Shown here one piece after another: positions 1 through 11,825 of a DNA stretch of 64,000 bases (its first letter is position 1; each line of letters begins with the position of its first letter). The notes under the pieces are model-generated. The model did no database searches, was not told where the DNA came from, and saw nothing but the letters and a program-made list of their open reading frames with translations. Source of the DNA: Tupaia tana (lineage: Eukaryota; Chordata; Mammalia; Scandentia; Tupaiidae); NCBI GenBank assembly GCA_026018925.1, contig JAKSZU010000027.1, positions 2,923,531 to 2,987,530 of the forward strand. Direction: 5' to 3'. The position numbers were made by a program, and so were the translations under genes.

Positions 1-44
1 TTAATGCTAAGCAAAACAAGCCAAACTCTGAAAGAGAGGCATTG

Positions 45-75
45 TATGTATGTATGTGTATATATATATATATTC
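45..75. repeat. TATG/TA microsatellite
   Basis: TATG units pass into a pure TA run. Confidence 0.85.
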
Positions 76-440
76 CGAATGTCTGTACTCTATGGCAAAG
101 ACTGAAAGGTTGGAGCATAGAAGCATGAGAGACCTGTCTGTGGATACTAAGGAAGTGTGGGAGGAGGATGAGAAATGGGGCAGGGATAAGAAAGAAGAAA
201 CCAAGGAGGAAAAAAGGAAGCAAAACATTTAAGGGACACAAAAATGGAAAATTTTGATCATCTGTTGATGATCATGTGTATGGTAATACGTTTGACTGGC
301 TTAATACACAGTGTATTCATGCTGGGAACATTCATTTATATGCGTAAAGATACATAGTGATTGGACATAAAAAAAAAAGAAAGAGCTTAAAATGAAGATA
401 ATGTAAAAAAAAAAAAAAAAAGAGAAAGAAAGAAAGAAAG

Positions 441-690
441 GGAACCAGCAGTTAGCGTAATGGCTATGTTGCTGGACTCCCACGTAGTCGACCGCGGTTC
501 GCGTCCTGGACCCGGTGGCTTAAACTCACGCCGGGCTCGTGTGCGTGCGTGCCCAAGATCCCGAGAGGAGAATGGAGGAGAAGGGATTGCGGCGTGACCA
601 TCCCCCCTGGGGAGTGATTTCTCGCTTTCTGTCTCTAATGTCTCTCTCTGTCTGTCTGGCGAAAATCTCTCAAAAAAAAAAAAAAAAAAA
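441..690 (+). repeat. tRNA-derived SINE, L-form, young
   Basis: Full-length copy: CCAGCAGTTAGCGTAATGG head with A-box-like sequence, B-box region slightly altered (GGTTCGCGTCC), the AGGAGAATGGAGGAGAAGG block, the CCCCCCTGGGG palindrome, CT stretch and A-tail. AGATAATGT occurs on both sides (396-404 and 691-699), though an A/AAAG-rich stretch lies between the left copy and the head. Confidence 0.9.
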
Positions 691-692
691 AG

Positions 693-1699
693 ATAATGTT
701 ACCTACTTGTGGGTTGATATTGAATATTTTACTCAGCTGCGAATCTAGAGGCACTGTGAACTATATCTTCATTTGCTGCAGCCACATCTGACCTTGGTTC
801 CGGTACCACGTCTCTCCCTCTGGATCGTACCCACCTTCTGTTATACCAGAGCCTCTTATTGTGCCCCTTGAGGACAAATGAAAAACCAGCAGCTCAAACC
901 TCCATTGGAAGAAGCCCCTAACTTCTGCCCAGATTGCTAAGAGTCACTCTGGCCCCTGGAAGGACTGGGTTTCCCTCCGGTGGTTGCTGCCTGGTAAGCT
1001 CATGCCTGCTTGATGATTCTTGGTGTGGGTTAATGTGACCATCAAGGCATAGTCCCAAATACATGGTAACTGACTCAGGCACCAAAAACTGAGAACTTGC
1101 CATGCGTGGCTTCTCCATCCAGGTTGAAGTAACGCACCTGTATCCCTAATGGCGAAGGAAGGCTTTGGTAACACTGTCTGCTTCTGAGGGTGAGCAGTGT
1201 GGCCTCCAGGGAAAAGGCCATCATGGCTGGGAGCTAGTGGAGGACTCTGGGGCTCGAACATGGGAGGGGCTGGGAGCAGGGCACCCAGGAGAATGAAGTC
1301 CAAGTAATCCGTCTGTGACAAAATGGCTTCTAACTAATTAAACACAGAAAACCCTCTCTTAGGGAAGATAATCCTACTGGATCAACCTGCGAGATTTTCC
1401 CAGCCAGCCTCTGCCTCTTGGAGCCTCAGTTACAAGCTGTTTAGCAGGTGGCAGACTCTGACTCAAAAGTTAGTCTCTGGCAACCGTGTGTGCTCTGGTT
1501 GCCCAGGGGATCCTGGGCACATACGGCCCTGGGAGAGCTGTGGGCGCGCTCTTGGCACAGAGCGGAGTGCTCCTCTCGCACCTACCACAGGGCTGACAGG
1601 CATTTCAGCATAACCATCGAGGTGCTTCGCAGGAGAGGCTTCCCGATATTCAGAAACGTGGGGCCCTATCATGGCTGTCTGGGAGTGGGAGCACTGAGC
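693..1699. other. No feature recognised
   Basis: Unique-looking intergenic DNA. Short open frames on both strands have no family resemblance. Confidence 0.5.
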
Positions 1700-1830
1700 A
1701 CCACCCCTCGTCTTTATAGATAGGTAAACCCAGACTCAGAAAGGCAGGGAGCCTGTCTGAAGTTACCCAGCGAGGGAGACGCAGAGTCAGACGGGGCTCC
1801 TTCTGACTCAGTGCAGAGGCGGGTCTCTAC
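1700..1830 (+). repeat. MIR fragment
   Basis: Sequence of the AGGTAAACCCAGACTCAGAAAGGCAGGG ... GTTACCCAGCGAGGG ... CAGAGTCAGACGGGGCTCC type follows the MIR consensus order. Confidence 0.65.
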
Positions 1831-2166
1831 TCACTCTGGGCACTTAATTCACTGCCTGACCCTTCCCTTACACTGAGCTCCTTAAGTGAGATTTTACCGA
1901 TGAGCTGGCCAACTGGCCAGGACGGGGACTCGAAAGGGTCCCCCATGCACCTTCCTGCTTCTTCCCAGGACAAAACCAGAACCCTCCGTGGTGGGACACT
2001 GTCACCCTTCTCTTCAAGGCCTTCTACTAACGACGTCACAGATTCCCTGGAGTGCTTTCGTGTGGAGACAAAGCCAGACTAGCAGGAGCAGTAAGACAGA
2101 TTTCACTCAGTACGACTGAAGCACAAGGTGGGGACTTCAAATGCTGGGGCGTGCTGAAGTGCTGGA

Positions 2167-2300
2167 GGGTTGGTGGTTAAAGTGCCGATTCCCACGTGGC
2201 CGACCACCGTTCGGCTTGCTCTCTCACTTTCCCTTCCTTTCTCTTTCTGTCTAGTCAGATTAAAAATAATAATAATAATAACAAATGGGATTAAATCAAT
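2167..2300 (+). repeat. tRNA-derived SINE, S-form
   Basis: Begins within the head (TTGGTGGTTAAAG), lacks the bases after GTTCG of the B box, then runs into the CT stretch and AATAATAATAATAACAAATGG tail. AAGTGCTGG at 2158-2166 and 2301-2309 is a perfect 9-bp target-site duplication. Confidence 0.8.
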
Positions 2301-2421
2301 AAGTGCTGGCGGTGTTAAGGGGCACGGCCGATGTGACTGGCCCACCTGTGATCAGTGATTGCTGACTGAGGACAGGTCCCCACTCTTCCACGGAGACGGA
2401 GATGCAGGCAGGAGCCCTACC

Positions 2422-2677
2422 TTTCTTTTTTTCTTTTAAATGTTCTCTTTATTAATGACAGAGTGTGTGTGTGCGCGTGAGGTTGAGAGAGAGCACTGAG
2501 CAGCGCTCTCCGCACACTGCTGCCCCTTTCCCCGTTCTCCAGGCCATCAGATCTTGGGCGTTTGCACACATGCCCTGTGTGATTCGGGACAGCCAGGCCA
2601 GGGATTCAAACCACACTTACCACGCGGAATCTGGCTTCTCAGCAGTGCGAGTCCACTGAGCCACCGCGCCGGCCCCT
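2422..2677 (-). repeat. tRNA-derived SINE, L-form, diverged
   Basis: Reverse copy ending in ACTGAGCCACCGCGCCGGCCCC, the complement of the head. The CT stretch and palindrome are degraded. Confidence 0.75.
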
Positions 2678-4611
2678 TATCTCTCTTGATGACTACATTC
2701 CAAAATAATGGCTCCAGGTCCTTGAGAATGACATTTCTGGGTTGTAGAAGATTCATCACAAAGGGACAGAGAGAGGATTTATGACTGCAAGTTTTTAAAG
2801 AATAAATGCTTTTAAGAAAAAGGAGGCCAGGGCATATAATCAGGTTTTGGAACAAACAGCAAATTCCCTGACAGCACTGAGTTTCTCAAGGAACTTAAGA
2901 GGACTAGAAACCATGCTACCATTTGTCCAAGACGCTTAGTGTGACAGATGGATGGAGAAGCTTGAGTCGAGGCTACAGTTCTCAAAGGCCAAAGGTGAGG
3001 CCAGGTTGGGAAGAGGACTCAGAGGAGCTGGAGTCTCATCTGGTCAAGGCTAGGGTCCTTGTCAGGGCTTAGGAGCCATCCACTGCCCCGACAGTCCGCC
3101 TGGAAGTTGATCTGCTCATTTCTCCTACTTTTCGCCGTAGTTTAAGCCTATTTCTTCCTATTCTTTATTGTGGCTGGAAGTTGATTCGTGTTCTATTTGT
3201 CCTGCTCCTTCCTATGTCAACAGTCGAACCTTCCCAATGGGCTCTAAGTCGTTGAAGGCAGAACCCATGTATTACATTTTTAAAAAATCTTCGATTTTCT
3301 CTGTAAGTAATCTTAATCCTTCATTGACCTAAGTCCCAGATTACATTTTATTTTCAAAAGTGCTAAATAACGTTCCAGGGATAGTACCCTGTGTCTATAA
3401 CTGTCTCTGTGATTTGTTTCCTGAGCCCTCTTCCAACAGGGGAAGGCCAGAATAAGACTCGCCCACTCAGATCTATGTATTTCCTGAATGTAGTATCTTT
3501 CGAAAAGGTCCCAAGAATTAAACCGATGAAACTTGCAGTGAGCACCAGCGATACGTCCTGGGTGCTGGGGAGGCAGCTCAGCAGCTCCGGGCTCCTGCTC
3601 TGCAGTAGACCAGCGGTGCCTCAGTGACCCACACCCAGCCGGAAGCTCTGTGATAGAGGCGTGTGCGTGACCCAGGGCCCTAATTTAGCGTGGTCAGAGA
3701 AAGTCTCCGGAAAAGACCATGCTGGGTCAGGCTGGGTTCACTGGGGGAGAGCTCGAGAAGGACTATCTCGTGTAAGTGATTTCTCAAGGGAGAACTACCA
3801 AGGAGAAATGAGGGAGGCAAGATAAAACGGGGGAAGGACAGAGATGTGGTTTCTGCTGAGTCTGGCCTGGGTTCGATCCCAAGGGCAGGCCTGGAGTGTA
3901 CGTTGCACCACAGCCGACCACGTTGAGTTACGGAGGGCAGACCAGGACCTCCGTGTCAGTCCAGTGCAGGCTGCAGGCTGGTCCTGGGAGCGTACCTCAC
4001 TCCCACAGACTTCAGGAGAGGCGGGTCTCACAGGAGGGCGACTCTCTGGAGAGGGTGCAGCTTGGAGCTGTTAGAAACCAACCCTCACAGCAACTGGGGG
4101 ACAGATGTGCCTGTCGAGGTAACGGAGATCGGGGCGGAGTGCCACCAACCTCTACTACAATGACTGAACACTCTGGAGGAGGAAGGCAGCCCACGTTAAT
4201 TATGTGGGATACATGCGGGAGGCATAGCGGGACATTGGTGGGCAAAGGTACAGGGGAGGAGAGACGTGCCTGTGCAGGGGGTAGATGGCGTGATGTAGAA
4301 GGGACAGACTGAATACTGGATGTTTTGGAAGGGTGTGTGTGTGTGAACAGATAATAGTGGACAAGGACCTCCTCTCCATCCTGGGTAATGATATCAGCCC
4401 TTCCCCCACCTTACAGGAAATTGGAGCCGTAGTTACTGGAGAAATTGAACCTCTATACTGTGACAGTATTCACATAGTGGCCCTGAGTGTTATGACCTAG
4501 AAAAATCCATATAAGGTGGCAATGAAGAGGTTAAGTAACTTCGAAAAATATGCCTAACGTATGCTTTCAATACTTATTTATCTTCAGAATTACCTTGAAA
4601 CTGTTTTAAAA
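2678..4611. other. No feature recognised
   Basis: Intergenic sequence of mixed composition without a repeat or exon I can name. Confidence 0.45.
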
Positions 4612-4690
4612 ATTCAACTTCCCAGACTTAACCCTGGACCCACTAAATAAGAATTTCTTGATGGGGCCTAAGAATTTCCCCAAGATATCT
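4612..4690. repeat. MER5-like DNA transposon fragment
   Basis: CCAGACTTAACCCTGGACCCACTAAAT ... GAATTTCTTGATGGGGCCTAAGAATTTCCCC resembles the inner part of MER5A. Confidence 0.45.
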
Positions 4691-5525
4691 AATATTTTTA
4701 TTGAGCTTTTTGAAAGCATTGATTAAAGGGCAAAGCCATTTATCTTTTCCTCTCTTCCCCTGTTAGTTTGCCCTAAAATGTCCTAATATTTCCCCGCCCA
4801 GGCACCCCATATAGTTAAGTGACTGTCCTCCCCTTTAAATGCCAGTTCAGGTTGTAGTAAAGGCTGGTGACACCCACCCAGATCTCTGTTAGTGAAACCA
4901 GAGACGAACAGGGCTCCAACCCGGAAACACGGGAGGGTGACCAGCTGAGGCTAGGTGACATTTGGGCCAAATCACAGGCTGTATTACCGTCTCCCCTTGG
5001 AGTAGGAGATATTTACCAGATCTTCTCAGGCCCATTTCTCCTGAGAGGCACTTGATTGTCTGACCTGCAGTCAAAAGCCAAGAAGCCCCACACAGTCGCC
5101 AGTTACTGTGCGCTCGCTGTCATGCAGCCTGTCACCTTCACCCCAGCCGTTGGCTGGGGCTGGCCCCGAATGTCTCCTTCTAGCCAGACTGCTTGTTCGG
5201 GACCTTCCGTTCTGTCTGGCATGTGCGAATTGATAAATTGATGTTTTGTTCTGTTTTTCTCCTTTCTGGAGAAGTTATTTCCTTTTGAAAAGATGAACAC
5301 TGTTGTGGATTTTTTCCCCTCCTGGGACCTCAGTCTTCCACATGTTCTCAAAAATAATCGCTAAGTGCTTTGCAATAATTCTTGTCAACTCCTTTCATCT
5401 CCCACTTTGCGGATTTGAATATATCCGTTTTCAAACAACTTTTCCTCCGTGGAGTTTATTTTGACAGGACCTTCCCACCCATGGGACCTCACCTTGTATC
5501 TTTGTGTGTGACGGTAGTTAAATCT
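4691..5525. other. No feature recognised
   Basis: AT-moderate intergenic DNA; nothing beyond chance reading frames. Confidence 0.45.
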
Positions 5526-5778
5526 CTGTTGTTGTTGCTATAGTGCATGTGCACTGGCTGGAGAGAGAGAGAGAGAGAGAGAGCGCACTCGTCTTCCCCC
5601 AGGGGGATTAGACACACCACAGTCTTTCCTCCTCCATTCTCCTCTTGGGATTTTGGCCACACATGCACACACGCACACATACCTGGTATATTTTTCTAGC
5701 TGCCAGATACGGGACATGAACTGTGGAGTCAGCCAGGTGGGATCCAGTTGCCTTAACCACCACACCATCAACTGGCCT
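5526..5778 (-). repeat. tRNA-derived SINE, L-form
   Basis: Full reverse copy with a pure AG run (5563-5582) where the CT stretch lies. Nearly abuts the next SINE in the same orientation. Confidence 0.85.
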
Positions 5779-5785
5779 AAATTTT

Positions 5786-6033
5786 CTTTTTTTAAATAGC
5801 CAGAGGGTGTGAGTACTCACCAGAGAGATACAGAGAGAGAGAAGGAGGGATAAAGCATCCCCCAGTGGGACGTGGCCGTTCTACAATTCTACACTCTTTT
5901 CCTCCATTTACCTGTTCTGTAGGGATCTTACACATGTCCTGGTGTGTTTTTCAAGCCCCAGGGGCCAGGATTTGAACCCCGTTGGTTATGTGGGATCCAG
6001 CTCCCTTAACCACTAGTCAGTGGGGTTGGCCCT
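5786..6033 (-). repeat. tRNA-derived SINE, L-form
   Basis: Reverse copy; older than its neighbour by divergence. The B-box region reads GGATTTGAACCC on the + strand. Confidence 0.8.
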
Positions 6034-6562
6034 GTAGCTAAATCCTTTATAAATAAGTAAATGAGATTGCATGAACAAGAATCTACTCTGAACCTAACTC
6101 TAGAAAGTTCCAAGAGAGTAACATGGGCTCTTGTCTTCTTTCTTTTGTTCTTTCATATTTTTGTAATAGTGTGTTGGCGTACACGTGAATGTGATTGGAT
6201 GTGCCCAAACTCCTAAGTGGTTACAGACGGGTATAACGAAGCAGGTTGACAGTTACGAACATCCACATGCCTTAGACGTCTTATATAAGCACCACATCCT
6301 CCTGGTTTTTTTCATAACAAAAATGATTTCTTGTAACCTTGGGAACCGTTCTGATCATCCGACTTCGGTGGCATGCTCATGGACTTTTCAGGGTGTTGTG
6401 AGTATATATGCATTCATTCATTCGTTCATTCATCTTTTCATGAATATATTTGGAAACTCCTCTGATGTAGTGGCCATAGTCAGATGCTGAAAGTACAGCA
6501 ATGACAAGATCCTCAGGGTACCACTTCTCAGTTCTTAAAATTTAGCAAAAGAAGCAGATTTT

Positions 6563-6720
6563 GGGGGCTGGCAGGTGGCGTGGTAGTTGAGGGCACCGGA
6601 CTCTCATGTGGCTGACCGTGGTTCAAAATCTGGACCTGGTGACTTGCCTTCTCTCTCTCTCTCTCTGTCCCTCTCTGATCAAGTTAAAATAAATAAAGTT
6701 AAATAAAATAATTCTTAAAA
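6563..6720 (+). repeat. tRNA-derived SINE, S-form
   Basis: Head GGGGGCTGGCAGGTGGCGTGG, then a direct jump from GACTTG to the CT stretch and the tail ATCAAGTTAAAATAAATAAAG. Good reference copy for the S-form 3' end. Confidence 0.85.
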
Positions 6721-6722
6721 AG

Positions 6723-7589
6723 GAAGAAACAGATGTTGAACAAATCATTTGAATATGTAGATATAATCACAGTTGGGACAGTTTTAAGAAACAAAGGCAC
6801 GCAGCACCTTGGTAATCTATAGCTCTAGGAGAAACCCCCCCCCCCCCAAGCTCAGCCTTAGCACACTAAGGACAGACTTCCTGGGAGTGACGAGCTCGCA
6901 CAGGTGTCATCTACGTAGTGAGGGCTACTCAAAGCTAAGCTGAACCTGCAGGCGGAAACGCCATTCCCTGTCTGGCCGCGCACGCTGGCTGCGTCGAGAC
7001 CCCAGCTGAGCTCGCAGGGAGAACGCGGCGCCATCTCTCCGCGGTCTGGCCTCCCCACAGTACGGTGCTGAGGCCCCGGTGTGTGTCCGAGGAATGGGGC
7101 AGGAGCCATTTGCCTTGCGACCGGGACTGGGAGTCACACACGTGTCTGCCGTCCTCTACTCAGTAATGCGGTGACAGAGTCCAGTGCAGTTTCAAAGGGC
7201 GAGGTAGACCCCGCCTCCGGATAAGGGGGTGGCAACGTTTTACAGCAGGTGGATCAGAAGGAGGGCGGGGAGCTTCTAGAAGCCCAGTCTCTCACCAGCG
7301 GCCGTGAGAAAGCTGAGACCTCACTAGAAGGGATTTAGAGGGCTTCAGGCTGAGACCTGGAGGAAGGTCAGAGTTCGCGATGAAGAGGCAGAAGGAGTGG
7401 GGGAAGAGGAGCAGTGTAGACACTGGGTCCTGGCTTGGAAGGAGCTTGGCCGTAGGAAGAAGCAGAAGGCCGATGCAGCCACAAGACACCGAGCAGAGGT
7501 CATAGCAGACGACTGGCGGTGACATAGAAATGCTCACGCAGGGCCTGGAGGGCCGCCAGGTAGCGCCGTGCTCACCCCGTCTACACCGA
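6723..7589. other. No feature recognised apart from a C13 run
   Basis: Contains 13 consecutive C at 6835-6847. The rest is moderately GC-rich intergenic DNA. Confidence 0.45.
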
Positions 7590-8100
7590 GACTCTCGGCT
7601 ACCTACTGCGGTGAGACAAACCACCGGAAACACGCGGGCACAGCAGAGCAGGGCCGTTATCCTCTCCCGTGGCTCCAGAGGGGACTGGCTGTCCAGCAGC
7701 GCTCCCCGGAGAGCCCTCACGTGGCTGTAGTCAGATGGAGGCCGGGCTTAGAGACCTTGAGGCTCTCCTCACGCGTTAGGTGCCTGGACTGGGACGACTC
7801 CCAGAGCTGGGGCAGAACCGCCACGGCTCCTTCCCTCCCTGTCACACCAGCTCTCTCACTCTCACTCGGACATGCCTCTCTCCACGTGGTCTGCCCGGCA
7901 GCCTCAAGGCCAGACGATGAGTCCCAGAGCAAGTGGCACACGCGGTGGAGCCCAGGAGACCTGGGAGTCGGGCGGTGTCTGCTGTCACATGCTCGTCATC
8001 CAGGCCGTCGTCACCAAAGCCCACGCACTGTCAGAGGGAGAGGACGTAGACTTCTCGACGTCAGGCGTATCGAAGCGTTTGCAGACATGTTTTGAAAACA
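7590..8100. repeat. Probable ancient interspersed repeat, type unresolved
   Basis: The order of blocks (GGCTGT... / TCCAGAG... / CTCACGTGGCTG / CTGGGACGACTCCCAGAGCTGG / CTCCACGTGGTCTGC) recalls an old widespread mammalian repeat consensus, but I cannot name the family with confidence. Confidence 0.35.
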
Positions 8101-9469
8101 CCTTGCCAGGAGTGACCGCATAACTCACTGTCTAAATAATCAGGGCGCTTCCGAGAGTCGAGTCGGTTTTCGGGCGTGAGCTAAGATTGCCCTCGGCTCA
8201 CCGAGACACATACTTACCTGCGAACCCCCGTAGGAGCTCCCAGGCTCTCGTAAACTCGGTGTTCCGACATTCCTTGTGTTGTTTGTAAACACTCCCTGTG
8301 CTCGTTGAAGTTTGAGTGTTAGTATTTATCTCCTTTCCTGTTGATTTCTTGCTTTTAGAGCATGGCTGTAGTCCTAGGGTCCCTTCCTCATTGTGACCCT
8401 AGACCCTGAGGGCCACCATCTCGACTCGAGCTCTCTCTCCTGCAGACTGGGACCGCTGCCCGCCCAGCGGCCGCCTGTGCTCAGAACGCCTTCTCCTTCC
8501 GATGTGTGAACCCAAGTAATGGAAGGATTTGCTTCAAAAAATGCTTTTAAAAATCTCGCTTTTTGGCTCAGTGATAAAAAAAAAATATTAAAAAAAAAAA
8601 ACAGTGATGACTCATCAGTTGAAATCAAATCCTTCATCCCAGAAAAGTGTTTTTGTAAGAAATGTTTTTTGGTTTTTTTTTTTTTTTGCTTTTTCTTTCC
8701 CCAAGGGCAGCCTGCATAATATTTGGTGCTTTCTTTTTTTTTTTCCTGAGTAATATATTCCATCTCAGTGGAAAGTGACAGCTTCAGACTGAGCCAGCGC
8801 TGTTTCATTTTCAGGCTTTGCCTGGTACCCTGTTATCCAAGGATCTGCTTTGCCTGCAGTCCCGTGGGAGGGTTCAGCCATCAGGCCGTGCCACACCGAC
8901 ACCCCCTTTCTTCTCATTCTCTTCGGCCAGCTCCAAGCCCACTTTTCCTTAGGCCCTGGAGCAGGATGAAGACAAGAGCGAGTTTGGAAAATGGCACCCT
9001 GTGGAAATACGCACGGCAGATTGTTGTCCTTTGAGACCCGACCACAGTCCGCCCACCTCTCCTGACCCTGGTTCTCCACCTGGGACTCACCCTTTCAGGC
9101 TCTCCACCGTGAGACATGCTCTTTCAGTTGTTCCTACCTGGGACGCCACAGCCCATGCCCTTACTGAGAGAAAGCGTGATCCTCCTCTGGTCCAGGACAG
9201 CCAGCCTGCCAGTCTGTCCCACTGGTCTTCTTGGACGTCTCCCCAACATCTCCTCGCTAAAAACCAAAAATGCAGAATTGGCACTATTTCTGTCCCAGCC
9301 TCAGGTACACAGGAAACATTTATGAGTCCTGGGCTATCACCTGGCTCCAAGAAGTCAGAAGATGATACTTAACGGAGATATGGTGAGAGTTAGGGAAACA
9401 CAGGGAACATGGTGGAAAGAACTAACAGCCTCTCAGAACAAAGGTGGGGCTGGACTTAGGGTGACCAAG
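8101..9469. other. No feature recognised apart from A/T homopolymers
   Basis: Includes A-rich stretches at 8575-8600 and T-rich stretches at 8665-8690 and 8731-8744. No exon-like reading frame. Confidence 0.45.
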
Positions 9470-9870
9470 CGCTGTAGGCTGAATTGTCTCCCCTCCCTCA
9501 AACTGTTGAAGCCCTAAGCCCCAGGACGTTGCTGTTTGGAGACAGGGCCTTTGCAAAATGGACAGGTTTCCATGCCATCATTAGGTGAGGTCTTCATGAT
9601 GGCATTAGTGTCCGAGTCAGAAGAGACACCAAAGAGTTCTCTTCTCCTCCCTCCGCGTCCCATGCCCTCCCCAGACTCTTGGTCTCAAGGACAGAGCGTG
9701 AAGGCAGTGTCTACACCCGGGAGATGGCCCCTGTGACAGCACGTGACTGTCCTGACACCATGCCTCAGACTTCTAGGCTCTAGAACTAAAGAGAAAAATT
9801 AATTCCTGACATGGAAGCCTTCTGGTCTATGGTATTTTATCATCGGCAGCCCAAGGCCACCAAGACAGGA
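9470..9870 (+). repeat. MaLR/MLT1-like solo LTR
   Basis: Starts TAGGCTGAATTGTCTCCCCTCC, continues with the GGGCCTTTGCA and GCATTAGTGTCCGAGTCAGAAGAGACACC blocks and ends CTATGGTATTTTATCATCGGCAGCCC, the order of MLT1-type LTRs. No internal retroviral genes adjoin it. Confidence 0.65.
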
Positions 9871-10261
9871 ACTGTCCCAGTTTTCTTGGACTGAGAGCCC
9901 GGGAAAGAAGTCCTCTGATATGAGGCTTCCAGTTTTCCAATCCAGAAAGTCCCAGAAATATGGGGACAAGTTGGCCACCAACTGGAGTTCTTTATCCTTG
10001 GCTCTCAACCCCCAAACCCAGGCTTTGCTCTAGAACAGGAGGAGAAGGAGACGATGACCCCGGGCCAGCCCTGGAGGGGAAAGCATGAAGCTAGAAGTAC
10101 ACCCCTACATTTAGGGGTGCTCAGGGGTGTTGAGGACAGAAAATGATAGTGGTTAAGGTGGGCGATATTGCTAATGGTGCAAAACATCAAGGCAGATCCC
10201 ACCCTTCAAGAACGAGATGACGCAGAATGGACCGGTTGTAAACGACAGATTCTGCCCGAGT
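9871..10261. other. No feature recognised
   Basis: Short intergenic interval between an LTR and a nested SINE. Confidence 0.4.
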
Positions 10262-10708
10262 GTTTTTGTTTTGTTTTGTTTTGTCACAGAGCACATGCAC
10301 TCACTGGAGGGAGACACAGGGACTTGGGGGGCAGGAGAAAAGCACCTTACGTGGGGCGTGGTCATGCTGCAATCCCTTCTCCAGTTCTCCCTCCCCTCAG
10401 AATTTGGGGTATGCATGCACACACATCCGGTGTGTTTCGTTTTTCTTCCTTTCTTTTTTTTTAAGATTTATTTATTTAATTCCATTTGTTATTATTATTA
10501 TTTAATTTGACCAGAAAGAGAGAGAGAAAGTGAAAGAGAGAACACAAACTACCAGGTTGGGGACTTGAACCGTGGTTGGTCATGTGGGAATCTAGTGCCT
10601 TTAACCACCACGCCACCTGCCGGTGTGTGTCTTAAGCCGCTGGGCCAGGGCCTCATGCTGTTGACCACGTGGGCTCATTCTGCCCTGACCACCAGGCCGG
10701 GGCCAGTC
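10262..10708 (-). repeat. tRNA-derived SINE, L-form, interrupted by a younger S-form copy
   Basis: The 3' part of the reverse L-form lies at 10262-10435 and its head at 10620-10708. Between them an S-form SINE was inserted, duplicating CCGGTGTGT. Confidence 0.85.
10436..10619 (-). repeat. tRNA-derived SINE, S-form, nested
   Basis: Reverse S-form with AT-rich tail at left and head at right (CCACCACGCCACCTGC). CCGGTGTGT at 10427-10435 and 10620-10628 is a perfect 9-bp duplication within the host SINE. Confidence 0.88.
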
Positions 10709-11205
10709 CTCAGGGAGCTTATTTCACTCCTTCCTTTGTCCTGACCATATTGTGTGTTATTTCTCTCAGACTTAGTTTTCTTTAATGAGTTATAATAAAG
10801 TTCTGACATTCCTCCTCATGCACGCCGATGGGAATCAGGCTTCTTAACGTTTTGGAAATTATACATTTGGCAGTTTCCCTCCCATTTTTGGTTCCCTTTG
10901 GACCCACAGAAATGCAGTTCTAAGACACGAGGCTCCTTCTTTTTCTGCCCCTCCAACCCAGAGACACCTAGCTCTTCCTTGGGGCTGTGGTAAGTGGCAC
11001 CTTAGGATGGAAATTTATTTAAAGGAGCAATGACTCCATCTGCAGAGTTATAAACAACAACAAAATCTGGTCACTAAGGATCCCAGCGATGGAAAACAGG
11101 GAATTATAATACGCAAACTTGAACACTGCAGAGCTGAAAGCATGGCCGTTGTAAACCAGCATGGAAGACGCTCAAGCTCCCACACTGTGGAAAGAGCCGC
11201 GTATA
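10709..11205. other. No feature recognised
   Basis: Intergenic; nothing beyond chance open frames. Confidence 0.4.
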
Positions 11206-11283
11206 TTAGGTTGTCAGAAGAGTCACGACCCATTTTTGCTTAGAAAAACAGAAAAATATGTCAAGAATTTTCTGATGACCCAA
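11206..11283. mobile_element. Mariner-type miniature inverted-repeat element (78 bp)
   Basis: Inverted ends TTAGGTTGTCAGAAGAGTCA and TTGGGTCATCAGAAAATTCT (the latter read on the minus strand) are flanked by TA on both sides, the mariner target. Too short to encode anything. A second copy lies at 40978-41045. Confidence 0.75.
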
Positions 11284-11368
11284 TAAAATTTGACCTGGAA
11301 CAAAAGACAAACAAAAATATCTGTGAGGAAGAGCTCATAGAAAGGTTTTTGGTTTTTATGTTTGTTTG

Positions 11369-11636
11369 TTTTCTTTTTTTGTTGTTGCTATAGGGCTTAT
11401 GTGCTCACCAGAGAGACAAAGAGAGACAATGAGAGACAAAGAGACAGAAACCAAGAACTCATCCCCCAGGGGGAATGGCCACACCACAATCCCTTCTCCT
11501 CCACTCTTCTCTTAGAATTTCGGACATGCACATAGACATGCCCTGAGTGAGTTTAAGCCACCGGGTCTGGGACTTGAACCTCAGTCAACTACGTGGGAGT
11601 CCAGTGACGACTTAACCACCATGCCATCTGGTCCCT
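11369..11636 (-). repeat. tRNA-derived SINE, L-form
   Basis: Full reverse copy with T-rich tail complement at left and head complement CCACCATGCCATCTGGTCCC at right. Confidence 0.85.
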
Positions 11637-11651
11637 AACCAAAAATTTTAA

Positions 11652-11825
11652 AGGTTACTTATTTATCTTCTGGGTGAGAGACAGAGGAACACCGGGAGGA
11701 TCTCCATGCCATGACTCACCCCGAGCCCCCCAAGTACAGGCAGATACTCATGCCCAACGTGGCCAGCATAGTCCCAGGACCTTCAGACCCGTGTGGGTCT
11801 CCGGCCACTGCGCCACCCCAGCCCA
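11652..11825 (-). repeat. Possible copy of a third, unnamed SINE-like repeat
   Basis: Begins with a TTACTTATTTATCTTC tail-like sequence and ends GGCCACTGCGCCACCCCAGCCC, the complement of a tRNA-like head. Its middle differs from the L- and S-forms and loosely resembles the element at 25012-25236. Confidence 0.35.
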
